From Asparagopsis taxiformis (Eukaryota > Rhodophyta > Florideophyceae > Bonnemaisoniales > Bonnemaisoniaceae): a DNA stretch of 64,000 nt. Below the pieces are notes generated by a model that was not told the DNA's origin, did not search any database, and saw nothing but the letters and a program-made list of their open reading frames with translations. The stretch is from the NCBI GenBank assembly GCA_030407315.1, contig JALQPE010000059.1:235583-299582 (forward strand). The letters run 5' to 3'. This document shows positions 51,380 through 60,300 of the stretch, in pieces. Position 1 is the stretch's first letter, and each line of letters starts with the position of its first letter. The position numbers and the translations under genes are program-made.

Positions 51380-51954
51380 AATTCTACAGGTAGGAACTGT
51401 AGGTTCGACTCCACCCCTCACCACGGGCAATTTAGGAAGGCACTGTAGTAGGTAGAAAATCCGCAAAGCGGCAAAACCACCCTACAGGTGTCCCGAGCCT
51501 CGGTAGTGTGGTAGAGCAAGCGAATCTTGCGTCAACCGCCAATGGCGAGTATACCACGAAAGGTCTTCCGGTGATGCAGGGTGAAGGTTGGGGGTGCTCA
51601 CGCACGGAGTGCGTATTGATGGAGCAAAAGACGTAACCCGTCGAGCTGTATAGCTAACGCTAATTCGTCCTGGAAGGATAGAATAGAGCAATGCAAACAC
51701 TGTTTAGTGGAGTCGTAAATTCCACGTGAGTTTACGTTACCTCTAAAGGTTAAGCACTTTGGCTAATCCAGAGGCATTTTATACTAGACTAAGTTACTGT
51801 AAACAGTTAGGGTAGGTAGGAAGTTAGGAATAAATATCCTTATGTACACCAATCAGATCCCTGATTATGGCGACAGCGGGAGCCCGCGAGATCACCGACT
51901 GTTAGTGTTACAGTGGAAAGTTAGCTGAGTCAGCTTAGTTAAAATTCGCCCCTT
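51380..51954 (+). mobile_element. 5' non-coding region of a Ty3/gypsy-like element (LTR/leader)
   Basis: Lies just before the gag-like frame. It holds several small hairpins (for example TCCGCAAAGCGGC-type and CGCACGGAGTGCG). TGGCGACAGCGGGAGC at 51868-51883 looks like a primer-binding site (TGG plus sequence complementary to a tRNA 3' end). If so, the 5' LTR ends near 51867. I could not find a second LTR copy, so its limits are uncertain. Confidence 0.4.
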
Positions 51955-51966
51955 GTGGGGTCTTCA
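51901..51966 (+). repeat. Left arm of an inverted repeat flanking the retroelement
   Basis: This ~65-bp segment ends GCCCCTTGTGGGGTCTT and is matched in inverse orientation at 54172-54236, with mismatches and small gaps outside the shared core. It overlaps the start of the gag frame. Confidence 0.75.
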
Positions 51967-53046
51967 GTTGTCCCCATGGGTCCCTTTCTATCACTGGTCC
52001 GAGCTACAGTGAGGCTGTTTCCATTGGTTATTCCCGAACCGAGGTCGTCCAATAGAATGTCGACACGACCCCACCTGGGCAGACCACGCCGTGGCACGAC
52101 AGGCACCCCAGCGGCCGGGGAACGACCGGGGGATTTATCGCTACTCGAGAGTAAAGGACGACCGTTTGTTTCAGTGGTAGAATCGCTTCTGTTACCGAGC
52201 TTAGGAACATATGTGAGGCCAAGATATCCCTGCGGATATAGCGGCGGCAACAGGAGCCTCGGGTGCGATCAACCTAAAACGTTCGATGGGAAGCGCGAAG
52301 TTCTAATTGTCAATACCTGGTTGTACAAGGTGGAGCAGGACTTAGTATTACCCCAATTGGGAAATCCTGCAGCTCACATCAGCGATGGAAACAAGGTAGT
52401 GTACGCCTCAACTTTCCTAACGGGTACCGCCGCCGTGTGGTGGTACACCGTTATGCAGAGCATCCAGGCTCCCAAAGCGTGGGAGCAGTTCAAGGCGACA
52501 GTGATCAAGGAATTTGTACCGAATGATCACGTGCGACGTTCACTCGAGAAACTGAGGAAGTTCTCGCAGTCCAGTTCTGTTTCAGCGTATCTCTCCGACT
52601 TCCGAAACATTGTGCTCACTATCCCGGGCATTAACGGTGGAGGGAAACTGGACAAGTTCTGTGCCGGTCTCAAGTATGAGATCCGAGTAGAAGTTTTAAA
52701 GCCGGCAGTAGCCACCTTTGATGATGCTGCGCAGGTTGAATTACCTATAGAAAGTGCCCTTCTCGGGGTAAGCAGCTCTACTGTCGCTTCGATGCCTTCC
52801 AGTGCTGTACCGATGGAGATCGGGAACGTCGGTGGAACTCAACCCGGCGCCAGGAGCGGACAAATGACATCCCAACGCCTCAAGGACCTGCGCAACAATG
52901 CTTTCTTCAAATGCCATGTTGCAGGATGCCGTCCCTGGAAGCACGGGGCGAGAGGCCGGACAAACGTGCGTGACGATGTTGTAGTGAGCAACGTATCTGG
53001 TGCTAGTAGTTCCCAGAATGTCGTAGAGTTCCAGTCGGAAAACTGA
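51955..53046 (+). CDS. Retrotransposon Gag-like protein
   Basis: A 363-residue frame from a Ty3/gypsy-type element. Residues ~110-275 match the retrotransposon Gag helical region: VNTWLYKVEQDL, LTGTAAVWWYTV, WEQFKATVIKEFVP, LRKFSQSSSVSAYLSDFRNI and FCAGLKYEIRVEVL. A zinc-knuckle-like CHVAGCRPWKH follows, but its first Cys seems lost (Phe-Phe-Lys before it). The pol region follows in another frame. The copy is degenerate overall. Confidence 0.8.
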   Translation: MGSSVVPMGPFLSLVRATVRLFPLVIPEPRSSNRMSTRPHLGRPRRGTTGTPAAGERPGDLSLLESKGRPFVSVVESLLLPSLGTYVRPRYPCGYSGGNRSLGCDQPKTFDGKREVLIVNTWLYKVEQDLVLPQLGNPAAHISDGNKVVYASTFLTGTAAVWWYTVMQSIQAPKAWEQFKATVIKEFVPNDHVRRSLEKLRKFSQSSSVSAYLSDFRNIVLTIPGINGGGKLDKFCAGLKYEIRVEVLKPAVATFDDAAQVELPIESALLGVSSSTVASMPSSAVPMEIGNVGGTQPGARSGQMTSQRLKDLRNNAFFKCHVAGCRPWKHGARGRTNVRDDVVVSNVSGASSSQNVVEFQSEN

Positions 53047-53071
53047 TCAGTCCTTCACATAAAATCTCTCA

Positions 53072-54000
53072 TTGCCGAGAGTGACAATCTCAGTCGCGTC
53101 CAAAGCGGATATAGATCACCACGAGGATGAAATAGTACCCACAAAACTCCTCATCGAGCTCGACGGTAGGCGGGATGGCGTACCAGTGCGGGTGCTGAAG
53201 GACGATGGGTGTAACACGAACGTACTGTCTACCTCGTTTGTGGAGAAGTACAGGGACTTTCTGAATGTGAAAAATACGGATACGACGGTGAAACATTCCA
53301 GGGAAGGATCGACAGAGATATAGAAGGGCGTCGTCATTGATGCTGAGCTTGAAATTGGTTCTCACAGGTACAAATCCAATTGGACAATCGCAGACTGGCG
53401 CTACGATGTACTCCTGGGAATGCCGTGGCATGAATGGGCTAACCCTGCCGTAGATTACCACAGTAGGTCCATGGAGGTGAACGATTCAGTAATAACAGAC
53501 GCTTCTGTGCCGCCGGCAAGAAATGAGAGTATCGGAGACATTGGTGTTAACGAGCTGCGCTCCATTTTGCGCAATTTAAACACGGATACCGAGGTTTACC
53601 GCACTGTTGTGCGTGAGAATGTAGTAGGGGGAGATGTTTCCATATCTGCAGTCGTAATTGCTCTAGACGGGGTGATCAAGGGAATCAAAAATGCGTTGAA
53701 GAAGCACCAAGTTGTTTTCCAGGATGAGCTGCCAGACGGATCGACCCCACCACGTTCAGAAGATCATGAGATCTCCCTGGAACCTGTTCATAAGCCCCTA
53801 ATTGGTCGCCTGTACCAACTCTCTCCTGCGGAGCTACTCGCAGTGAAAGAGTACATATCCGAGCTCATCAAGAAAGAGTAAATTCGACCGAGTTGATCGC
53901 CGTTTGGCGCGTCGCTTTTTTCGTGAAAAACAAAGGAAAGTTGCGTGCCGTGGTCGACTACCGAGCCATTAATAGACTTACGAAACGGAACAACACTCCA
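53072..54000 (+). pseudogene. Broken pol: aspartic protease and start of reverse transcriptase
   Basis: Reads in one frame from 53072, with a retropepsin-like region whose active site DSG appears as DDG (LKDDGCNTNVLS) and the later motif YDVLLGMPWHEWANPAVDY. An in-frame TAG at 53321-53323 interrupts it. The RT N-terminus follows (LYQLSPAELLAVKEYI), then TAA at 53879, a TGA shortly after, and a frameshift near 53920 before KLRAVVDYRAINRLT. The RT catalytic core, RNase H and integrase are absent. It is a dead copy of a Ty3/gypsy-like element. Confidence 0.82.
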
Positions 54001-54171
54001 CTACTGTCATAACGCCTGGTGGTCCTCTCAATCTGAGCCGTGTCGCTTCCCTATTGGGTACCCACTTAAGGTATGTGCTAATCACAAGGCACCAGCCAAC
54101 TGGGCGTGTTTCCTGTAATTGGGACTAGCGCAAGGCTGTAAATACCCTACTCGGGCCTATCGGCCCCGGCC

Positions 54172-54236
54172 AAGACCCCACAAGGGGCAAATTTCTAACT
54201 TAAGCTGATCAGCTGTACATTACAATGTAAGCCTAA
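54172..54236 (-). repeat. Right arm of the inverted repeat flanking the retroelement
   Basis: Reverse complement of the segment at 51901-51966. The best explanation is the leader of a second related element inserted in opposite orientation and then mostly deleted, which would also explain the truncated RT. A terminal-inverted-repeat element is the alternative. Confidence 0.7.
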
Positions 54237-54289
54237 CTGGCAATAACCTCGCGGGTACGTCTGTGTTCTCGGAAATGGACGCGGACGTC

Positions 54290-54400
54290 CACAACCTCTA
54301 GTACACCTAGTATTACTAGGCGGACGTCCATGTTCTCCAGAATTTTTGGATGTCCGCCTAGGACGTCCATGCGGTCTAGTACGTCTAGTATTACTAGGGC
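54290..54400. repeat. Short tandem repeat with ACTAGG and GGACGTCC motifs
   Basis: Two copies, about 77 bp apart, of a block that reads CTAGTA-(C/T-rich)-CTAGTATTACTAGG (54299-54320 and 54376-54397). Each is followed by a GGACGTCC-like palindrome or its decayed form. Further GGACGTCC-type motifs recur at 54346-54366 and in the repeat family near 55.9 and 56.3 kb. Confidence 0.6.
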
Positions 54401-54892
54401 GACATTCATTGTTTCTAGTACCACGGATGTCCCCCTCGGGATGGACTTCCGCCATGTCTATGTCCACCTAGGACGGGCGCCGGTTCAGAAATTCAAAAAT
54501 TTCGACCCCAGAAATTTCTGCCGCCGTGCTCGACATGGATGTCCGCATCCATCACGGCGACCACTCTATTTTTCCTTGTCGGTCGACTCCAATTTTGTCT
54601 TTAATTTTTTCATCCTCTCGCTCACACCCCCTTCCAGTTGGTGCTCACCTCCCCCGTACTGTACCTCAAACACCCCCAATACCACTCTAGCACGCATTTT
54701 CAGCTACCTATCCCCGCTTCCACGGTGCACACCTCCATTCCATACCTACTTTTCTGCTCTACCGTACAGATTTCGTATAACCAGTCCTCATACTACCTCA
54801 GAATAGGCAAAAACACCCCCTATCTCCTCGACCATGCTCTCCCCCAACACGTTTGCAACGTATTGTTCTTCAATACCCTCTCTCCTCTACCT

Positions 54893-55566
54893 TCAACCCC
54901 TCTCCTTCGCCCTCTCCACAAACTTCCCCTGCAGCTTACTCTTCGAAAACCTCTCACTCCCCATCCCGTACCCGACCTGCTCCACCCCTCCCTCCCTCAG
55001 CTGCTCCATGCCCCCACGCCATCCGCATCTTCGATACCGTATACACCACCACCACTGGCCCACGCTCCCGCTCCCCCGCCGTCTCCCCAGAAACCTCCCC
55101 GCTCTGAAACACATATCAACCCCCCACTTCGCAGCCATCCTCCCACTCCCCTTCCTCACCAAATATATTTAAGAAGGGGGTTATTGTATACAATAACCCC
55201 CTTCTTCTCCATCACATCCCCACTCACCACAGCCAGAACAAAAAACACCTCCTCTCGGCGACTTCAACCGCACCCTCCTACGGTCCCACCTAAACACCTC
55301 CTCCGCCCTCACTACCCCAACACCCCGCAGCGTCTCCCCAATCCCCATAATATGCTCGTCGGCACTCCTCTCCGAATCACACTCCAATCTAAACCCGCAC
55401 TCCGTACATTTCCACCTCCCCCTGTACCATCCCAAGATTGCATCCCTCCACAGAACACATCCTCATACCACAGAAGAATTTTCTTCCCCTCATACCTCAT
55501 CCTTAAAACCTCCATCAGCTCCATGTAAATTTCGATGTAAATATTTTCTCTACTATGCAATCTCAA
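54893..55566 (-). pseudogene. Possible degenerate protein gene, Cys-containing
   Basis: On the minus strand, overlapping open frames have coding-like composition. One has RWKCTECGFRLEC and VFCSGCGEWGC, two CxxC pairs that suggest zinc binding. Another upstream frame (WYEDVFCGGM) would join it after a shift near 55435. A perfect 36-bp palindrome (55171-55206) splits the region. The plus-strand reading is a low-complexity Pro/Leu frame and is less likely. No family recognised. Confidence 0.25.
55171..55206. repeat. Perfect 36-bp palindrome
   Basis: Each 18-bp arm reads AAGAAGGGGGTTATTGTA with no spacer, so the strand can extrude a cruciform or fold to a hairpin. Both ends lie in otherwise non-repetitive sequence. 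Confidence 0.95.
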
Positions 55567-55849
55567 ACATGTATGAGCGTATGCCTTTCCGCTTTGTCAA
55601 CCCTGAATATTGGTACTCATGTATTCATAAAATAGGGCCACCCACATCCCTATCCCGTTCTGCATGCTTTACAAAGCACCAGACGCATACTTCACAACTA
55701 TACAACAAACATTGCTCGCTATTTCAGACGACGCGGTACACAAGTAGCGTAGTGTCAACCTTCCGTGACGCCTTCCCTGATGCGTACAAGTGCGAAACAC
55801 GTCTAGACGCATATCATCAGTGAGTGCGGGAATTTTCGGCACAGGAGAT

Positions 55850-55945
55850 GCTGGGCCACCAAATTGATTTTTCGGAAATTTTAGAATTTCTGGGCTGGCC
55901 AGCATTGCAATCGAGCTGGACATCCAGCAGACGTCCAGTAGTGTT
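55850..55945 (+). repeat. Subtelomeric dispersed repeat, copy 1
   Basis: Shares with copy 2 (56222-56318) the order GAAATT-TAGAAT-TCTGGGC-GGC-AGCA, then a GGACAT-C-GACGTCCAG segment. Copies are diverged by substitutions and small gaps. Confidence 0.65.
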
Positions 55946-56221
55946 CGTCGTGAGAGAGTGGGGCGGGGCCATGATGAAACAAGGACCAAGACCTGTCCCT
56001 GGCGTATTGAGCCTGAAATCGACCCATGGTTAGGCGCCATTTAGCCTTACAGTTAGTGATTACAGAAGCCAGTGATGGCTCCACTCGGGGCGGCGGCTCC
56101 GGTTCCTGGGGCGTTTTGGCCAAATTAGACACCTTGATTTGAATTAAAATTTGGGCTATTCTCAAAAACATGCACATGTGAACATGTTGAGATGGGGGTG
56201 TCCCGTACGGCACAATCGACC

Positions 56222-56318
56222 GCCGAAATCGATGATTTTTTCCAAATTTTTCTGCCCGAAATTCTAGAATCTCTGGGCCGGCTAGCAATGCAGCTGAGAC
56301 GGACATCTACCGGACGTC
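56222..56318 (+). repeat. Subtelomeric dispersed repeat, copy 2
   Basis: Diverged direct copy of 55850-55945, about 370 bp away. Related GACGTCC and AAATTTCTG motifs near 54480-54560 suggest a third, more decayed copy. Confidence 0.6.
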
Positions 56319-56590
56319 CAGCTCAAGCTGGTCGTGTGTTTCAAACTTGCACCCATTACCGGAAGCTAATAGGCGATGAAGCACGTTCAGGCCCAATTGT
56401 TTTTCTAATTATGGCATAGACCATCTAGTCTAGTCAAGACATGTGTGGGAGGCGTCGTGGATTTCAATGGAAAAACGGGTCTGAGAGCATGATACGGAAG
56501 CTGATTAGAAATGGTTCATAGAGCGAGAGCGATAAAGGCGATGATTATATTTTCGATAATTGTTTACTAATGTAGTTGCTCTTGAAGTAT

Positions 56591-57223
56591 CTAGCTGTCG
56601 GAAAATTGTTCTTCCTCTTCTTCCTCGCTATAGCTAGAGTCTCCTTGCACAGGCTCTATCGGCAGCCGTGGAGTTGAATTTCTCCTGATGTTCTCTTCAG
56701 CCGTTGAGGGATTTTTGTTCCTCACCCGAAGGAGCCCGAGCTGCCCTGTCCTCGGCCCACGATCTTTCTTGACCGGGATGGGAACAACCGTCTTGTGGCG
56801 AACATTGACAGGTACCGGTTGACTTTGCCTGGCAGTCCGGCGCGGAGCATTGGGTATTACTTCTTCGAGTCCCAACCGCCTGATGAAACCAAACGAAACA
56901 TTGTCGGGAATCGGATACGACGCATTCCTGAAATACGTGTGATACCTCGTTGTCGTGTGTGACACAACTCTGTCGACATACCCTGCCCCGGAATGTTGTA
57001 CGTGGCCGTGACCGATGAAGACTGAACGTGGCGGAACGATTACCTTCTTCAACTTCATCGTCTTGGCGTACATATCTAATTCCAGCGCTTTGGAAAATAC
57101 ATACTTGTGCGACCCTGGACACACCCAAATAGGGAATGGGTCATCTCCGCTGGCAATAACAAAGTAACCCGGAAGTTGATCTTTGCACTTGCGAGGAGGA
57201 ACAGGGAAATCATTGTGTGAGAC
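56591..57223 (-). CDS. Cupin/2-oxoglutarate-dioxygenase-like protein, probable exon or gene remnant
   Basis: The frame is open from 57223 to the stop at 56591; the first Met is at 57124, but coding character begins upstream (VSHNDFPVPPRK, then GYFVIASGDDPFPIWVCPGSHKYVF quoted in parts). The core VPPRSVFIGHGHVQHSGAGY followed by RYHTYF has the spacing of a double-stranded beta-helix dioxygenase or cupin (HxG..HAG..RxH). Position 57223 directly follows TACTAATAG, a possible branch point and acceptor, so it may be a downstream exon. The tail is acidic and disordered. Its N-terminal half is missing or lies in decayed frames up to ~57.44 kb. Confidence 0.45.
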   Translation of the reverse strand, partial: VSHNDFPVPPRKCKDQLPGYFVIASGDDPFPIWVCPGSHKYVFSKALELDMYAKTMKLKKVIVPPRSVFIGHGHVQHSGAGYVDRVVSHTTTRYHTYFRNASYPIPDNVSFGFIRRLGLEEVIPNAPRRTARQSQPVPVNVRHKTVVPIPVKKDRGPRTGQLGLLRVRNKNPSTAEENIRRNSTPRLPIEPVQGDSSYSEEEEEEQFSDS

Positions 57224-57652
57224 CTATTAGTATGTCTGACCGAAATAAAGTCCAACCGGCAGTAGGAGCAGGGAATCGGCAGTTCGTCATAGGAACGTCC
57301 GATTGGTTGGTCATATATACTGTGTTTGCGCACGATAGAGTTGGGACAATGGGGGTACAAAATTTGGTCGAAAAAGGAAGTCTGGCGTAATATGCAGGGA
57401 AGTCGGCGACTACAGTGCGCGACCAGCACACGCCACAACGGCACAGAACTGAAGGTCCCTTCGTTTTGACGCCCGCAATATCACGTTTAATCTACTAGTA
57501 TAATATGTATGAGGGTACCCAGCGTTATATGAATCTATAATTTCTACTGAAAACACTTGGGGATTCGGGCCACGAAGGTCACACGTCTGAATCACCGACG
57601 GTTTGGATTTCAAGTCGGACGTTGGCTGCAGTACTGGGCCTGCCGAGCAAGT

Positions 57653-57837
57653 GGCCGAAATAATCTAAATTGTAAATAGTTTCCAAAATTAAATAATTAG
57701 TAGGTCGTACCCATTGAGTAGGCATGGCACGTTTATACACGTGGTGGGTGGTACTGTGCCACGTATGCAGTGCATATACATGTATACAAGATCTGCCCTG
57801 TACACGTGGTGTACACTATTACTATATCCTTCTTACT
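57653..57837 (+). repeat. Direct repeat, long copy with 65-bp insert
   Basis: Starts GGCCGAAATAATCTAAATTG and ends at TCTTACT. Compared with the adjacent copy at 57838-57957 it carries ~65 extra bases bounded on both sides by TACACGTGGTG, so insertion between (or deletion across) an 11-bp direct repeat explains the difference. Confidence 0.9.
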
Positions 57838-57957
57838 GGCCGAAATAATCTAAATTGTGAATAGTTTCCAAAATTAAACAATTAGTAGGTCGTACCCATT
57901 GAGTAGGCATGGCAAGTTTATACACGTGGTGTACACTATTACTATATCCTTCTTACT
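57838..57957 (+). repeat. Direct repeat, short copy
   Basis: Tandem partner of 57653-57837, 120 bp, with only a few substitutions outside the 65-bp difference, so the duplication is young. Confidence 0.9.
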
Positions 57958-58159
57958 AAAGTCCATTCGCCGCAGCTGCAGTGACCACATTGCATAAGTC
58001 TATGTAGTGTGTGTCACCGCTTGGTACACAGCAGTGAATTAAACTTTACTACATCAGTCAGGCAATGCTATTGCACACTATAAAAGCATCTAAGCATCAT
58101 AAGCAATACCATTTACACATGTTGAACTAGTTTTAGAAAATGATCCCCATGACACATCA

Positions 58160-58460
58160 ATCAGTCAAGGAACTCTGTTCTCTTCACAGGTTATGGACCC
58201 AGACGCACACTGCGACATTCAGGTTACCAATCCCCCTGAAAGCGTATCTCTCATCACCAGCTATTGGCGACGCCAACTCCCCTCTCACCCGACGCCACCG
58301 GCGCTCTCTCAAACTACATGCATAAGGTCCTCGAATATCTCCTACATGCTATCACGGATACGAACGTACCGGAAGTTTAGGGTTCCGATCCAACGTGACA
58401 ATCACTCCCGAGCCCCACTCTGTCAATAAACAGTCCAAGAACTCTGCTCTCTTCACACGC
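58160..58460 (+). repeat. Diverged short direct repeats
   Basis: The segments at about 58160-58191 and 58424-58459 share TCAAT..CAGTC-AAG-AACTCTG-TCTCTTCACA with a few differences. A second related pair is near 58785-58815 and 59408-59438 (GTAAATGCTCC..GCATCAC). They look like remnants of subtelomeric duplication. Confidence 0.5.
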
Positions 58461-59158
58461 ACCCCTACCTGTCTGGACTATAGAATGTTCTAGTACAGTA
58501 TACATAGTATAAACGGTAAAATCCCCTAGAAGCAATTCCCTGTGAATGTGGAAGATCCTTCTCGCATCTCGCTTGCTTTTCGGAAACACTTACGCACAAG
58601 TCACTTGGGAGCGAAGTCTTTCGGATATTGCGAGAAACCCGCAACCTATATAAGTCGAGGAACCGGGAGTTGAAAGACAGAGAGATACCTAGTGCTTTCA
58701 AGCTGGATAAAGATGATCTGCCTGCTAATTCTCGAGTGGCCAAACTTGGTATCACATCCCTCTACTTTGCACGGTCCGCAAAGGTAAATGCTCCTGAAAG
58801 CATCACAATATTGTCGGAAGCTCCTCTCCTAGGGGATTAAGATGCTCTTCGCCTATCACCGCAAATCTCTTCTCGCAATCATCCCACCGTGGTGATGCTC
58901 GGTCCGTTAGCACGATCTAGCTACACACACCTTAACCTTTTGGGTTTACGATTGAGAAGACAAGCTCGGTCGGAAATTCCCAGCCGGCGGTCTTTGGGAA
59001 AACGTTTTGGAACATACCGGGCATAAGTGAGGATATGGACAACGCGTACATTGTTATCCAAACCATTTTCCGCACTCGTCCCAAATATACGTTGTTGTGA
59101 TGTCTCGTTGATTAGGGGATGTTTTGCTCAAGTTGTGCTCTGATACAGCCTTCATTGT

Positions 59159-59232
59159 ACGAGATGGCTAACAAACGGAAAAGAGTAGAGGATGATTATC
59201 CTCTACTCGTTTTCGTTTGTTAGTCATCTCGT
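59159..59232. repeat. 74-bp foldback (near-perfect inverted repeat)
   Basis: Arms of ~36 nt starting ACGAGATG and ending CATCTCGT pair with only three or four mismatches around a loop of a few bases. It lies 40 bp after a telomere-like ATTAGGGGAT (59111-59120). It may be a MITE-like foldback or an RNA hairpin gene. Confidence 0.85.
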
Positions 59233-59519
59233 AATCTTTTCACTAACTCGTCTGCGCAAGCCTGGACCAACATGCATCTTACAGATATATTTCATGCCGT
59301 CGATAATCGAGAATGTCAGTATTCACAGGTAGTTAAAGACTATTAGGGGATTTATGGAGCTCGTATGGATGATTCCATTGACTTGTATCTATACTCCAAA
59401 AACGAGGTGAATGCTCCGGGACGCATCACCATATCTTTGTAAACCCCTCCACTCAGCATGACTGTGACCCTTAAATAAACACAGAGTGAGAAACAAACTT
59501 TGGGGGATTTATGTAGATT

Positions 59520-60300
59520 AGGGTGTAGTGCAATGCCCGGAGGAGGGGTTCCCTTCGGCACAGCGTGAGGACAGTTCGAGATCCTCCTAGTCCTGGTAGG
59601 TGGTAGAGCGTCGAATCTCCGGTGTTCTCGTAACGCGTTGTAAGTCCGTTCCGGAGACTCTATTGGAATCTGAGGGATACAGTCACTTGACAAGTTCCAG
59701 GAGTATCCGGCTTCGGTTACTGAGGAACTCGAGAGAACGAAAGGGTAGCAGCGAAGTGCGGTTACCGAAATTGTGGTCTACTTGGCAGATGTGAACCCTG
59801 GAGGAAAGGGGAGAAAAGAGAAATGAAGACGGCAAGTAAGGTACCGATAGCCGAGCACACCTTGCGCGAGGGCGGAGCCTTAGATGGGTGTAACCTCGGG
59901 CGGTCGAAGACTTGTCTTCGAAAAGGGGGGCACAGTCCACTGCCAGTCGCCGATCCGGTACCTCGGATCGGGGAGAGCGGAGCTCGGTGTTTAGTAGGCC
60001 GTAGGCCACGGGGTGTGCCGGAAGGCCACAGCCTTGCGCGGAAGTGGGCGGTTGTAGGCCGAAGTCCGGTAGGGGTGAGAAAAACGAAACGAAAGTAAAA
60101 AAAGGGAAAGAAAATGAAGGAAGAAACAAAGAAAAGGGGAATGAGAACTTGCGCGGTCACCGCACTGATGAACCAACGGTCGTTATCGGGGTCCGGAAGC
60201 GCGCCAAGCGTAATGAGCCACAGTCACAGACGAAGTGCAGTCTGCAGAAAAGGTGGGTACCACTCTAGGAGCCAACTTGCGGTTGATTTACAATCCCAAG
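59520..60300 (+). other. Hairpin-rich non-coding block, possible element leader
   Basis: GC-richer than its surroundings, with strong local hairpins: CCGATCCG/CGGATCGG at ~59950-59971 and TCGAAGAC/GTCTTCGA at ~59903-59921. Layout and hairpin style recall the leader of the retroelement at 51.4-51.95 kb, with a few shared words such as GTGGTAGAGC. No coding frame is convincing. It could be a retroelement leader or a structured RNA. Confidence 0.35.

Noticed and set aside
51388..51412. tRNA T-arm-like TAGGTTCGACTCCACC
   Set aside because: No matching acceptor, D or anticodon arms upstream; considered part of the retroelement leader.
54638..55528. Long plus-strand Pro/Leu/Ser-rich open frame of 296 codons
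   Set aside because: Low-complexity composition expected from the antisense of a G-rich strand; the minus strand has more protein-like pieces.
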